This document shows, one piece after another, positions 15,704-25,828 of a stretch of DNA of 64,000 bases. Position numbers and translations under genes: made by a program. The stretch's first letter is position 1. The number at the start of each line of letters is the position of its first letter. The stretch is taken from NCBI RefSeq assembly GCF_013166655.1, contig NZ_JABKCA010000017.1, positions 1 through 64,000 of the forward strand. Direction: 5' to 3'. Under the pieces are notes generated by a model that saw only the letters and a program-made list of their open reading frames with translations, did no database searches and was not told the origin of the DNA. The DNA is from Lentimicrobium sp. L6 (GTDB lineage: Bacteria; Bacteroidota; Bacteroidia; Bacteroidales; UBA12170).

Positions 15704-17989
15704 TTAAAACCAGAATCCAATATTTAAGAATCCTGAAATAGTTCTATAATTAGAACCCATTACTGATAATTCTACTGGACCAATCACACTGTCATATCCC
15801 CAGGTCAAACCATATCCGATAGCGCTATTATCTACATAAAACAAATCTGATTTAATGAAAGTAGTATTTCCGACGTCCACCGTAGCCATTAAATAGTGGC
15901 GTTTATGAATATTATACTGCAAGCGTAACCTACCTGCTAGCATCTGAGTCCCATACAATTGAAACACATTTAACCCACTAAAAGAAGTCATGCCTGGTAA
16001 ATAATGAGCCCCTTGACCACCTAACATAAACATATGACTAACATAGATTCCTGTTCCAAAAGTCAAACCTAGGCTCACTCTAGGACGAAAAGTCCATTTT
16101 GAACTAAGTGGAATGGCCTTATCATAGGTTCCAGACAATATGGTAGCTTTCTCACCAAAATTTAAATTTCCACCTTGTAAAAATTCCGTAATAAAAACTG
16201 CATTCACATCAACTTTACCCCCTCTAGTAGGAAAGAAGCTATGATCCCATCTGTCTACTTTTAAAAATGCAAAGAAATTGAAGAAAGACTGTGAAAACTG
16301 TGAATTATTCACACCAAAATCAATTCCAATATTATTTCGCAAACTGGAAACTTCCATTTGCACCCCACCACCTAATGATACATTTCTTCGACTTATTGAC
16401 TGTAAATACAATTCCACCAATAAATTTGACATCTGATATTCACCCACTTTATCTTTACCATTTAAATAATCGATAAAAGAAAAGCTAAACCATTTGGTAG
16501 CAAATCCGAAACTAGGTAACAAACTTCTATTCTGATAATATTTCAAACCTAAATGAGGATTCTCACTTAAGCCAAGAGTAGTTTCAAGAAGTGTATTTTT
16601 GAAAAGCAAATTCCTAAACCGACTGGTGACCAATATACCTGCCTTATAATCAGAATCGTAATGAAGACCCAAACCAATACTCCCTAACTCATCTTCCTCC
16701 ACTTCTATCTTTAGGATTGCACCTTGTTTGCCTGGAATCAAACTGTACTTTGCCGTTTTGAAAAACAAACTTCCATAAACCTGCTCTATCGCCCCCTCCA
16801 AATCTTCAATTTCTACCACATCCCCCTTTTTCTCATTAAAAAGCTTTTTTAAGGTTTGGGTAGAAACAATCTCGTTTCCAACTACAACAACAGAATCTAA
16901 AACAAAGTGCGAGATGGGCTGAAGGTCTCTTATCTTTAATTCATAATCGGGAAACTTTTTAAGATATGATGCTAAACTATCCAACCGTGACTTATTCTTC
17001 AGACCAGCCCTTTCTCCACGCAGCATGATACTATCATAATCAGCAAATGAGCCTACTCCATATCCTGTAATATCAGGTTGAATATAGTAATCTACATATT
17101 TCATGGCTGTATCGTTCAATGCTTTTCGATAAAACCCTGCACTTCTATCAAGTATTGAAGTAATTGTATTCAGATCCTCCACTTTATAATCGATATGGCT
17201 CTGCACATCCACTCCAATAATAATATCGCATCCTCGCTCAGCTAATTCCTTTGCAGGAAAATTATTTACCAAACCTCCATCAACCACAAGCTTCCCTTTA
17301 ACCACAACAGGGGTAAATACTGTTGGAATAGCCATACTTGCTCTCATAGCTTCTGCCAAACTCCCATCTTCAATTATCACCGACTCTCCATTTGCAATGG
17401 CTGTTCCAATACACAAAAATGGAGTTTGAAAATCTTTAAAACTATGATGTTGGTATACTGGAGTTGTTAGAGTGGATAACAATAATGATATATTCTGACC
17501 ATATTTTATTCCAAATGGAAGACTTATCTTTTCTTTTGTGACAGGAAAACTAATAAATTGCTGTTCATTATAATTTTTCTCATCAAGACTTAATTGCCTT
17601 CTACTTATTTTATCTAAAAGAAGATCAGTCCAATTCTGACTTCTAACTAAATTCTCAATAAATTCGGGGCTATAACCAATGGCATATAATCCACCTACGA
17701 TACTACCCATACTCGTTCCAGCTACATAATCCACTTCGATTCCAGCATCTCTAATCACCTTTAACGCACCAATATGTGCAAACCCCTTAGCTCCCCCTCC
17801 ACTGAGCACAAGACCTACTTTTGGCCTCGTTTTACGAGTTGTATCGAGTTTTACAGGTTCTGCAATTAAATTTAATGAAAACAATATTAGCATCAAAAGC
17901 AGTATTGTTCTTTTCAAAAAACACAATATAATGATTTGAGAACTAAACAAAAAATTGCTCCATGAACGATATGTCATCACTTTTTTCAT
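15704..17989 (-). CDS. Patatin-like phospholipase with POTRA and outer-membrane barrel (type Vd-like)
   Basis: 761 residues. After a hydrophobic export signal (about residues 25-43, preceded by an atypically long N-terminus, so the true start may be internal) comes a patatin lipase domain. Its parts are the oxyanion loop GGGAKGFAHIG, nucleophile GTSMGS and catalytic Asp in VDGGLVNNFPA. A POTRA-like segment (SHFVLDSVVVVGNEIVSTQTLKKL) lies at about 385-450. The C-terminal 300 residues form a BamA/D15-type barrel ending in the aromatic GFLNIGFWF. This domain order is that of PlpD-type (type Vd) autotransporters. It lies 8 bp downstream of a paralogue and is surely co-transcribed with it. Confidence 0.88.
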   Translation of the reverse strand: MKKVMTYRSWSNFLFSSQIIILCFLKRTILLLMLILFSLNLIAEPVKLDTTRKTRPKVGLVLSGGGAKGFAHIGALKVIRDAGIEVDYVAGTSMGSIVGGLYAIGYSPEFIENLVRSQNWTDLLLDKISRRQLSLDEKNYNEQQFISFPVTKEKISLPFGIKYGQNISLLLSTLTTPVYQHHSFKDFQTPFLCIGTAIANGESVIIEDGSLAEAMRASMAIPTVFTPVVVKGKLVVDGGLVNNFPAKELAERGCDIIIGVDVQSHIDYKVEDLNTITSILDRSAGFYRKALNDTAMKYVDYYIQPDITGYGVGSFADYDSIMLRGERAGLKNKSRLDSLASYLKKFPDYELKIRDLQPISHFVLDSVVVVGNEIVSTQTLKKLFNEKKGDVVEIEDLEGAIEQVYGSLFFKTAKYSLIPGKQGAILKIEVEEDELGSIGLGLHYDSDYKAGILVTSRFRNLLFKNTLLETTLGLSENPHLGLKYYQNRSLLPSFGFATKWFSFSFIDYLNGKDKVGEYQMSNLLVELYLQSISRRNVSLGGGVQMEVSSLRNNIGIDFGVNNSQFSQSFFNFFAFLKVDRWDHSFFPTRGGKVDVNAVFITEFLQGGNLNFGEKATILSGTYDKAIPLSSKWTFRPRVSLGLTFGTGIYVSHMFMLGGQGAHYLPGMTSFSGLNVFQLYGTQMLAGRLRLQYNIHKRHYLMATVDVGNTTFIKSDLFYVDNSAIGYGLTWGYDSVIGPVELSVMGSNYRTISGFLNIGFWF

Positions 17990-17997
17990 TGTTATTA

Positions 17998-20235
17998 TTA
18001 AAATCTAAAACCTAAATTTAAATCTAGAACCAGTTTTCCTTTTGGATATGCTTTAGCCACTGAAAAACTTACAGGCCCTAAAGGACTATAGTAACTGTAA
18101 GATAATTGCCAACCACTATAAAATTTATTATCTTCAAATGACTTATCAAAATCAAAATTCAGCGATAATAAATTTCCTTTGGCCGTTAAATAATGTTTCT
18201 TCCAGAAATTATATCTCAAACTTAATCTAGGGTTAAAAGCAGTATGCCCTCCAAGTTCCATAAAATCATATCCAGGGAAAACAGTGTAATTTACAAAATA
18301 CGATGGTTGAAAGCCACCAAACTTAGCCTGCTTTGAAATGGGTACTTTCTCAGCCAAAATCTTATAAAAATAAGCATCAGGTATTATAACCCAAGCTTTA
18401 CGAAGAGTTATGATACCATTAAACTCTACAAATAAAGATGTATAGTCATAATCATAAGTATCATATACTACAAGGCCAGCATCATCTGTATCAATATCAG
18501 TATTTTCACCAGCTCCAAATTCCATCTTACCCCTAAAGCGCATGCCTGTATTTGGAAAGTATAACTTATCATATGTATCCACTAAAATGTCAGCAAATAA
18601 TCCAACACTTACATTATCAGCATTATCAAAATCATAAACTGAGACGTCCTGACTCACAGTATTTTGCCTCAGGTTATAACCTAATTTAAATCGCAGTAAG
18701 TTCTTATAGGTCAAAAGTCCAAAACCATTAGTCTGAAAAACACCATTATTAAAACTAACATTTGACTTGCCATTCTTATACCGAAACCCCGGTTGAGAAA
18801 AAGCAATTAAATCGACTCCATAACCGGGTTTAAATCCATTATCAACAACATATTCAGCAGCAAACCTTGCCACTGTACCTAATACTAGATCAACAGATAA
18901 ACGTCCATTTTGCGCGCCGAAATTTCGCGCTGTCAAATTGAGTAACAAAGCTGCTTTAGTAAATTCATTATAATGTGCTCCTACATTTAAATCAAATAAG
19001 CTGGCCTCCTCCACTGTAATTTTGATTATTGTTTCTCCATTCCCAGTTCTACTTAACTGATAGTCTACTGTATGAAACAATTTGGTCCCATACAATTCAT
19101 TAATTCTATCATTGAGCTCAAATACAGAAATCAAATCACCTGAAAATACATCTAATTTACTTTTCAAATAAGAATCGGACACCCTCTTATTTCCAATAAA
19201 CTTCACATGATCAACATATAACACATCCATAGATGGGAAAGCATCTTGATCCCCTCTAACTTTTTCTCTTTTAAATGAAATAGAATCAAGGAAAGCCCTT
19301 ATTTGGGGAACCATTTGTCGGGCTTTTCTTTCACCTCTTGCTATTAAAGAATCGGCCCTATTAAAATCCATTGCTGTGAAGGGATCAATTTCAGGTTTGA
19401 TGAAGAGGTCAATAAGCTCAAGGTTCTTCTCATAATTATCTTCTCCGCTCAGAAAAATAGATTGAGATAATACTTGAACTAAATTAGTAATGTCTTCTTG
19501 TGGGTATAAAGGAGTCTGTATATCTACACCTATTAAATAGTCTGCACCAAGTTTTTTAACCTCCTTAGCAGGGAAATTATCTATAATTCCTCCATCAACC
19601 AAATAATAAGGACCCCATTTAACTGGAGCGAAAGCTGATGGAACCGACATAGAAGCACGAATAGCTAATGCGATATTTCCGGTATCGAGCTTGATGGCTT
19701 GCCCACTCAATAAATCTGTAGCCATACAAAAAAATGGCTTATCTAAATCTGAAAAACTTTCGACATGATATACGGGGTTTGACAAAGTGGTGAGCATTAA
19801 CATGACATTCTGTCCATAAACCAGACCTGGAGGAATACTCAGCTTACGTCCCTTTAAACCTAGAGAAAAAACATACCGTTCACTGTCCAGCTTCTCATAT
19901 ATACCTAAATCTCTACGACTTACCTTATCATTCAAAACCAAATCCCAATCTTGAGTTAAGGCCATCTTCTCAATTTCAGATATGGAATAACCCATAGAGT
20001 ATAAACCTCCAACAACAGCCCCCATACTCGTTCCACCAATGAGTTCTACGTCGATCCCCTCCTCTTCTAATACTTTTATCACCCCAATATGTGCAAAGCC
20101 CCTAGCTCCGCCACCACTCAAAACCAAACCAATTCGAGGGTTTTCCACATCAGAATTCTGACCATAGACTTGAGAAACCCCAATCAATAGAATTAGAATA
20201 AAATATAGATTTTTTTTGACAAACTTATTATGCAT
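17998..20235 (-). CDS. Patatin-like phospholipase with POTRA and outer-membrane barrel (type Vd-like), paralogue
   Basis: 745 residues: signal peptide (LILLIGVSQVYGQ), patatin domain with GGGARGFAHIG, GTSMGA and VDGGIIDNFPAKE, a POTRA-like domain (VDHVKFIGNKRVSDSYLKSKL) near 345-410, and a barrel ending in LVLDLNLGFRF. The catalytic Ser/Asp dyad is intact, so both tandem copies should be active lipases exposed by a surface barrel. Compared with its neighbour the order of domains is identical but sequence is well diverged, indicating an old duplication. It is 105 bp downstream of secA and follows a terminator, so its transcription is probably separate from secA. Confidence 0.88.
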   Translation of the reverse strand: MHNKFVKKNLYFILILLIGVSQVYGQNSDVENPRIGLVLSGGGARGFAHIGVIKVLEEEGIDVELIGGTSMGAVVGGLYSMGYSISEIEKMALTQDWDLVLNDKVSRRDLGIYEKLDSERYVFSLGLKGRKLSIPPGLVYGQNVMLMLTTLSNPVYHVESFSDLDKPFFCMATDLLSGQAIKLDTGNIALAIRASMSVPSAFAPVKWGPYYLVDGGIIDNFPAKEVKKLGADYLIGVDIQTPLYPQEDITNLVQVLSQSIFLSGEDNYEKNLELIDLFIKPEIDPFTAMDFNRADSLIARGERKARQMVPQIRAFLDSISFKREKVRGDQDAFPSMDVLYVDHVKFIGNKRVSDSYLKSKLDVFSGDLISVFELNDRINELYGTKLFHTVDYQLSRTGNGETIIKITVEEASLFDLNVGAHYNEFTKAALLLNLTARNFGAQNGRLSVDLVLGTVARFAAEYVVDNGFKPGYGVDLIAFSQPGFRYKNGKSNVSFNNGVFQTNGFGLLTYKNLLRFKLGYNLRQNTVSQDVSVYDFDNADNVSVGLFADILVDTYDKLYFPNTGMRFRGKMEFGAGENTDIDTDDAGLVVYDTYDYDYTSLFVEFNGIITLRKAWVIIPDAYFYKILAEKVPISKQAKFGGFQPSYFVNYTVFPGYDFMELGGHTAFNPRLSLRYNFWKKHYLTAKGNLLSLNFDFDKSFEDNKFYSGWQLSYSYYSPLGPVSFSVAKAYPKGKLVLDLNLGFRF

Positions 20236-20271
20236 AAATTTTTCAATGATATGAATTGATTTTCAAAGTAT

Positions 20272-20315
20272 AAAAATAAAAAAAATCTGCTTCATATATT
20301 AATAAAGCAGATTTT
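20272..20315 (-). terminator. Terminator after secA
   Basis: AAAATCTGCTT (20282-20292) pairs with AAGCAGATTTT (20305-20315), an 11-bp perfect stem with a 12-nt loop. On the minus strand it is followed by a run of T residues, consistent with termination of secA, whose stop is at 20341. Confidence 0.75.
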
Positions 20316-20340
20316 ATATTTTTAAATAATCTATATCCAA

Positions 20341-23300
20341 TTATCTACCATGACATTGCTTGTACTTCTTCCCACTCCCACAGGGACAAGGTTCGTTTCT
20401 ACCAATTTGTTTTTCAGCAATAATTGGTTGCGATTTTTGCTTGGTTTGTGTATCACTATGTGACTGAGAAAGCAAGTCATCTCTACCTTCGGTTAAATTC
20501 TTTTGACTACTTGGTAACTTAGCCTCCTCTAATTTAGCTTCAGCTTTTGGTAAGTCTCCCTTAACTAGAAAAGTGGTAATTTCTTTATTATTTCTTTGAA
20601 TCATATCCTTAAATAAATTGAAAGATTCAAATTTATAAATCAATAAAGGATCTTTTTGCTCATAGGTAGCATTCTGGACAGACTGTTTTAAGTCATCCAT
20701 TTCTCTTAAATGCTCTTTCCAGCTGTTATCGATAATACTTAATGTAATCCCTTTTTCCACTGATAAAGGAATTTCTTTTCCGCCATCATTAAATGATTTC
20801 TCCAAATTGGCCACTACATTTATGGTCTTAATTCCGTCAGTAATTGGAATAGCGATATTTTCGTAATGATTCTGCTTTTCATAAACATCCTTTATCACTG
20901 GATATACATTTTCTGAAATCCTAATATTCTTTTCCTTATAATTTGAATAAGCTTTATTATAAATCTTCTCTGTGAGCTCTGAAGCATTAACATTCATAAA
21001 CTCTTCTCTTCCCACAGGGCTTTCCATTGTTAATGATGAAAGCAACTCCATATTAAATGCATCGAAATCTTTATTCTCTATGTACTCACTTACCATTTGC
21101 TCTACATAGTCAAACATCATATTGCTCACATCTACTGCTAAACGCTCGCCAAATAAAGCATGATGACGTTTCTTATAAATCACTTCTCTTTGAGAGTTCA
21201 TTACATCATCGTATTCCAATAATCTTTTACGAATACCAAAGTTATTCTCTTCCACTTTCTTTTGCGCTCTCTCAATACTTTTGGTAATCATACCATGCTG
21301 AATCACCTCTCCCTCTTGAAGGCCAAGGCGATCCATTATTTTAGAAATCCTATCAGAACCAAACATCCTCATCAAGTTATCCTCGAGAGAAACATAGAAT
21401 TGAGAGCTACCGGAATCTCCCTGACGACCAGCACGACCTCTTAACTGTCTGTCGACACGACGAGAATCGTGACGTTCTGTACCTAAAATGGCTAAACCAC
21501 CAGCTGCAATTACCTTCTTACTCAATTTAATATCGGTACCACGACCAGCCATATTGGTAGCTATAGTTACCGTACCTTCTTGTCCAGCTTCAGCTACAAT
21601 ATCAGCCTCTCGTTGATGCAATTTCGCATTCAAGACATTATGTTTAATTTTTTGACGAGTCAACATTCTACTCAACAACTCTGAAGTTTCAACAGAAGTG
21701 GTACCCACCAAAACAGGACGTCCAGCTTTTACTAACTCCTCAATTTCATTGGCAACTGCATTAAATTTCTCACGAGTAGTTTTAAATACTAAATCTTCTC
21801 TATCATCTCTAACGATTGGTCTATTAGTAGGTATTACAACCACATCCAATTTATAGATATCCCATAATTCTCCCGCTTCTGTTTCCGCAGTACCAGTCAT
21901 ACCTGCTAACTTGCGATACATTCTAAAGTAATTCTGAAGGGTAATAGTAGCATAGGTTTGAGTGGCTGCTTCTACTTTTACATTTTCCTTTGCCTCAATA
22001 GCTTGGTGGAGTCCATCAGAATAACGACGTCCTTCCATAATACGACCCGTTTGCTCGTCAACAATTTTAATCTTATTGTCCATTAACACATATTCCACAT
22101 CCTTTTCGAAAAGTGCATATGCTTTTAGTAATTGATTAACGGTATGTACTCTTTCAGATTTAATAGAGAAATTTCTTAATATCTCCGATTTTTTCTCTAT
22201 TTTTTCTTTTTCATCACCAGCATCTTTATCAAGCATAGCTAACTCCGCGGCAATATCTGGTAGGATATAAAACTCAGCCTCCTCATAAGAATCGGTAAGG
22301 ATATCAATACCCTTATCTGTTAGCTCAATAGAGTTGGTTTTTTCTTCAATCACAAAATACAATTCATCATCGATGATATGCATATGCTTAGCTTGTTCAG
22401 CAAGATAGAAATTCTCAGTCTTTTGCATGAGTGTTCTCTTACCTTCTTCACTTAAATATTTGATAATTGCTTTATTCTTTGGCAATCCTCTAAAAGCACG
22501 AAACAATAACTCTCCACCTTTTTTCTCTTGTTCTGAGTTAGGATTAGAGCCTAATATCTTTTTGGCTTCTGCTAATAAGCTGGTTACTAATTTCCTTTGG
22601 GCCTGATACAAGCGCTCCACATTAGGCTTCAGGTTATCATACTCCTGATGGTCACCTCTTGGAGTTGGACCAGAAATAATCAATGGTGTACGAGCATCAT
22701 CAATCAATACTGAATCGACCTCATCCACAATCGCATAGTTTGGTTCTCGCTGTACTAATTCATCTGGATTTGAAGTCATATTATCTCTCAGATAATCAAA
22801 ACCAAATTCATTATTAGTTCCATAAGTAATATCTGCATTATAAGCTTGTCTTCTTTCTTCAGAATTAGGCTGGTGTTTATCAATACAATCAATTGTTAAA
22901 CCATGAAACTCGTATAACATCCCCATCCACTCTGCATCTCGTTTTGCTAAGTAATCGTTCACTGTAACAACATGAACTCCTTTACCTGAAAGCGCATTAA
23001 GGAACACAGGCAATGTTGCTACTAAAGTCTTACCCTCCCCAGTTGCCATCTCAGCAACCTTGCCTTGATGTAAAACGGTACCACCAATAAGCTGAACATC
23101 ATAATGAACCATTTCCCATTTGATCATGCTACCACCGGCAATCCATTCATTATTATAAAAGGCTTTATCGCCTTTAATATTCACATTCTCCATTCGAGCA
23201 GCAAGGTCCCTATCATGCTCACTGGCAGTAACTTCCAGTTTTTCATTATCCATGAACAATTTGGCTGTTGCTTTTACTACAGCAAAAACCTCAGGAAGAA

Positions 23301-23619
23301 TATTATCAAGCACAGTTTGAGTAGTTTCATAAATACTGTCCTTCAGCTTATCCATTTGTTCATAAAGCTTTTCCTTTTCATGGATATCTATATCAACTTG
23401 GTCATTTATCTGCTGTAAGATAGCAGCCATCTGATCCTCATCAGCCTTTGTAGCATCAGCTATTTGTTTTTTGAATCCTAATGTTTTAGCACGAAGCTCA
23501 TCAGCACTTAGTTTTGAAATTTGCTCATAAGCCTTAATAGCCTTATCAGAATAAGGTTTTATGTCTTTTATATCACGATCGGATTTACTTCCGAGAATTT
23601 TCTTAAAAATACCTAGCAT
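20341..23619 (-). CDS. secA: Preprotein translocase ATPase SecA
   Basis: 1092 residues. DEAD motor motifs are all present: Walker [31 protein letters not shown], helicase motif [11 protein letters not shown] and the [13 protein letters not shown] arginine-finger region. The preprotein cross-linking and scaffold domains follow, and the C-terminus carries the zinc site [18 protein letters not shown], which binds SecB or the ribosome. The protein is longer than the ~900-residue E. coli form because of insertions usual in Bacteroidota. It drives Sec-dependent export, the first step for the many secreted proteins in this window. Confidence 0.98.
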   Translation of the reverse strand: MLGIFKKILGSKSDRDIKDIKPYSDKAIKAYEQISKLSADELRAKTLGFKKQIADATKADEDQMAAILQQINDQVDIDIHEKEKLYEQMDKLKDSIYETTQTVLDNILPEVFAVVKATAKLFMDNEKLEVTASEHDRDLAARMENVNIKGDKAFYNNEWIAGGSMIKWEMVHYDVQLIGGTVLHQGKVAEMATGEGKTLVATLPVFLNALSGKGVHVVTVNDYLAKRDAEWMGMLYEFHGLTIDCIDKHQPNSEERRQAYNADITYGTNNEFGFDYLRDNMTSNPDELVQREPNYAIVDEVDSVLIDDARTPLIISGPTPRGDHQEYDNLKPNVERLYQAQRKLVTSLLAEAKKILGSNPNSEQEKKGGELLFRAFRGLPKNKAIIKYLSEEGKRTLMQKTENFYLAEQAKHMHIIDDELYFVIEEKTNSIELTDKGIDILTDSYEEAEFYILPDIAAELAMLDKDAGDEKEKIEKKSEILRNFSIKSERVHTVNQLLKAYALFEKDVEYVLMDNKIKIVDEQTGRIMEGRRYSDGLHQAIEAKENVKVEAATQTYATITLQNYFRMYRKLAGMTGTAETEAGELWDIYKLDVVVIPTNRPIVRDDREDLVFKTTREKFNAVANEIEELVKAGRPVLVGTTSVETSELLSRMLTRQKIKHNVLNAKLHQREADIVAEAGQEGTVTIATNMAGRGTDIKLSKKVIAAGGLAILGTERHDSRRVDRQLRGRAGRQGDSGSSQFYVSLEDNLMRMFGSDRISKIMDRLGLQEGEVIQHGMITKSIERAQKKVEENNFGIRKRLLEYDDVMNSQREVIYKKRHHALFGERLAVDVSNMMFDYVEQMVSEYIENKDFDAFNMELLSSLTMESPVGREEFMNVNASELTEKIYNKAYSNYKEKNIRISENVYPVIKDVYEKQNHYENIAIPITDGIKTINVVANLEKSFNDGGKEIPLSVEKGITLSIIDNSWKEHLREMDDLKQSVQNATYEQKDPLLIYKFESFNLFKDMIQRNNKEITTFLVKGDLPKAEAKLEEAKLPSSQKNLTEGRDDLLSQSHSDTQTKQKSQPIIAEKQIGRNEPCPCGSGKKYKQCHGR

Positions 23620-23711
23620 ATTACTCTTTTTTTTGCTGTAAATATGATATTGTTAATCAATTATCATACTCTATTTTAAAATATGACTAATTGACACCCA
23701 ATTCAAGTTTG

Positions 23712-23719
23712 CAAAAGTA
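23712..23719 (-). promoter_or_regulatory. -7 element upstream of secA
   Basis: TACTTTTG on the minus strand matches TAnnTTTG; it would give a leader of about 90 nt before the secA start codon. Confidence 0.45.
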
Positions 23720-23786
23720 AAAAAAAACACCGTTTAATAATACCAATCTAAAAATCAATAAATTCTTAACCTTTGCAATCAATTAT

Positions 23787-23794
23787 TATTTTTG
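23787..23794 (+). promoter_or_regulatory. -7 element upstream of the C1 peptidase
   Basis: TATTTTTG on the plus strand, 27 bp before the ATG at 23821; matches TAnnTTTG. No matching -33 element seen. Confidence 0.45.
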
Positions 23795-23820
23795 CATGAA
23801 ATAAAAAAAACACCAACGGC

Positions 23821-25200
23821 ATGAAAAAAATTAGCTTCATTATTATAGGTCTTTTGGCTTATAGTTTAAGTTTCGGACAGGAATTGAATCATGAGGACCT
23901 AAAGAAAATGGCTTTAGAACTGAATAATAATCCTGCAAAAACAGCCTTAACCAACGCCATTAGCAATAATAGCATTAAAAAATTAGCCCTTGACCAAGAG
24001 AATAAAGGCAAAGTAAATTTCTTTATCAATAATAAAGTGGAAACAAAAGGCATCACCAATCAGAAAAGCAGCGGAAGGTGTTGGATGTTCACAGGATTAA
24101 ATGTTCTTAGAGCAAAAGTGATTACTAAATATGAATTGGAATCTTTCACTTTTTCTCATACTTATTTGTTTTTCTACGATCAATTAGAAAAAGCCAACCT
24201 GTTTTATAATGGAATGATTGAAACAGCATTTCTTCCTCTTACAGATAGAGAAGTGGAATGGCTACTAAAAAATCCTATTGGTGATGGTGGACAATGGACA
24301 GGAGTTGTGGATTTAGTAAGTAAATATGGCTTAGTGCCAACAAGTGCAATGCCTGAGACTTATCAGAGTGAAAACACAGCCATGATGAGCAAACTTATTA
24401 GAAGAAAGCTAAGAGAGGATGGTTTAAAACTAAGAGAGCTGGGAAAAACTAAAATGTCTCGTGAAATGCTAATGGAGATGAAGAACGAGAAATTAGCAGA
24501 GATTTATCAAATTCTTGCATTTAGCCTCGGTGAACCTCCTCTTGACTTCCAGTGGCAGTACAAAGGAAAAGATGGGAAAATTAGCGAAGCTAAAACTTTC
24601 ACTCCAATGGAATTCTTTGAAGAAGTCATTGATATCAATTTCGATGATTATGTGATGTTGATGAATGACCCAGGCAAAGAAATGAATCAACTTTATGAAA
24701 TCAGGTATGATAGACATATGCAAGAAGGTGGAAACTGGAAATATATCAATTTAGAAGCCGACCAGATTAAAAAGTTTGCCATTGCATCTATTAAAGATAA
24801 TGAAGGAATGTATTTTAGTTGTGATGTTGGAAAACAATTAGAAGCTGAAAAAGGATATCTTGATATAAATACTTACGATTATGCTAATCTTTTTGGTGTA
24901 GATTTCAATATGGATAAAAAACAGAGAATTCAAACTTTTGAAAGTGGAAGCTCACATGGAATGGCTTTGATGGGCGTAAATATTCTAGAAGATGGCAGCT
25001 CAGACAAGTGGTTATTAGAGAACAGCTGGGGTAAAAAAGGTCATGATGGACACCTTATTATGACCGATGAATGGTTCGATGAGTTTATGTTTAGATTAGT
25101 TATTCACAAAAAATACATCGACCCGAAAGTACTGAAGATACTAGAGACAGAAGCCGAGCTACTCCCACCATGGGACCCCATGTTTATGATGGACAAATAG
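23821..25200 (+). CDS. Secreted C1 family cysteine peptidase (bleomycin hydrolase/PepC type)
   Basis: 459 residues with a clear Sec signal peptide (KKISFIIIGLLAYSLSFGQ). The papain-like triad of the bleomycin hydrolase/aminopeptidase C group is present: Cys87 in SGRCWMFTGLN, His in SSHGMALMGV, and Asn in LLENSWGKKG. Cytoplasmic PepC has no signal, so this is an exported version, common in Bacteroidota, that should act in the periplasm on short peptides. Single gene, divergent from secA, followed by a terminator and the candidate origin. Confidence 0.92.
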   Translation: MKKISFIIIGLLAYSLSFGQELNHEDLKKMALELNNNPAKTALTNAISNNSIKKLALDQENKGKVNFFINNKVETKGITNQKSSGRCWMFTGLNVLRAKVITKYELESFTFSHTYLFFYDQLEKANLFYNGMIETAFLPLTDREVEWLLKNPIGDGGQWTGVVDLVSKYGLVPTSAMPETYQSENTAMMSKLIRRKLREDGLKLRELGKTKMSREMLMEMKNEKLAEIYQILAFSLGEPPLDFQWQYKGKDGKISEAKTFTPMEFFEEVIDINFDDYVMLMNDPGKEMNQLYEIRYDRHMQEGGNWKYINLEADQIKKFAIASIKDNEGMYFSCDVGKQLEAEKGYLDINTYDYANLFGVDFNMDKKQRIQTFESGSSHGMALMGVNILEDGSSDKWLLENSWGKKGHDGHLIMTDEWFDEFMFRLVIHKKYIDPKVLKILETEAELLPPWDPMFMMDK

Positions 25201-25828
25201 TTATACAAAACAAATGATTCATGAACTATTTTTCAAAGGGAAATAATATGGTCTAAGTTAAGTAATCATTAACACAGTGTTCAAAAAAGTGTTCAAAAGT
25301 CGTCGTTAAAATCATTTTTTAACGGCGATTTTTTTTGGATTTTATGGCCAACGGATGAAAAACGATTTTCATCCTGTAATAATATAATCCAAGTATTTCT
25401 AGCCGATTTTATCAACATTTTCGTCAACACTTTGTTAACAAAGGATTTTTAGATAAGATACTCAGGAATGTTCTAATTTTTAAAAAAAGAAACCTCCACC
25501 GCAACAGACTCCATAACATCTAATTACCAATCTATTAAGAAGCTACAACCCCAATATCATACAATATCATATAATATCAACAAATAGGCTAAGCGCCTTA
25601 TTTTAGTTATTTAAATCAACAAAGTCAACAAAAAATAAAAATATTTTTCGACTTGTTTGAGTTGATATTTGTGTCAGCCAAAAAGAAATGAAAAATTGTG
25701 TTGTTAGGGAGTAGATTTTGTAAAAATATTCCTTTTTGTTGTGCATACAAAACATTTCTAAGATATTTAAGAAACTAATTAATTACACTTTCCTATTTGT
25801 TGTGGAATAGGATATAATTTACCATTTA
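25201..25828. other. Candidate replication origin region upstream of dnaA
   Basis: A 628-bp AT-rich non-coding spacer, the longest in the window, next to dnaA. It holds DnaA-box-like 9-mers TTATCAACA (25409-25417), TCGTCAACA (25421-25429) and TTGTTAACA (25432-25440), regularly spaced by 11-12 bp. Further nnrTCAACA copies start at 25574, 25613 and 25622. An ATATCAT-type repeat cluster at 25550-25580 (three near-tandem AATATCAT units) could be the unwinding element. A perfect 9-bp hairpin (GGATGAAAA/TTTTCATCC) is at 25353-25374. None of the 9-mers is the canonical TTATCCACA, so the call is provisional. Confidence 0.5.
25300..25336 (+). terminator. Rho-independent terminator after the C1 peptidase
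   Basis: TCGTCGTTAAAA (25300-25311) pairs with TTTTAACGGCGA (25317-25328) allowing one G-U pair, loop of 5, then eight T residues. Confidence 0.8.

Noticed and set aside
25300-25328. TTAAAA-containing hairpin considered as a DnaA-related palindrome
   Set aside because: It is followed by eight T residues and lies just past the C1 peptidase stop, so a terminator explains it.
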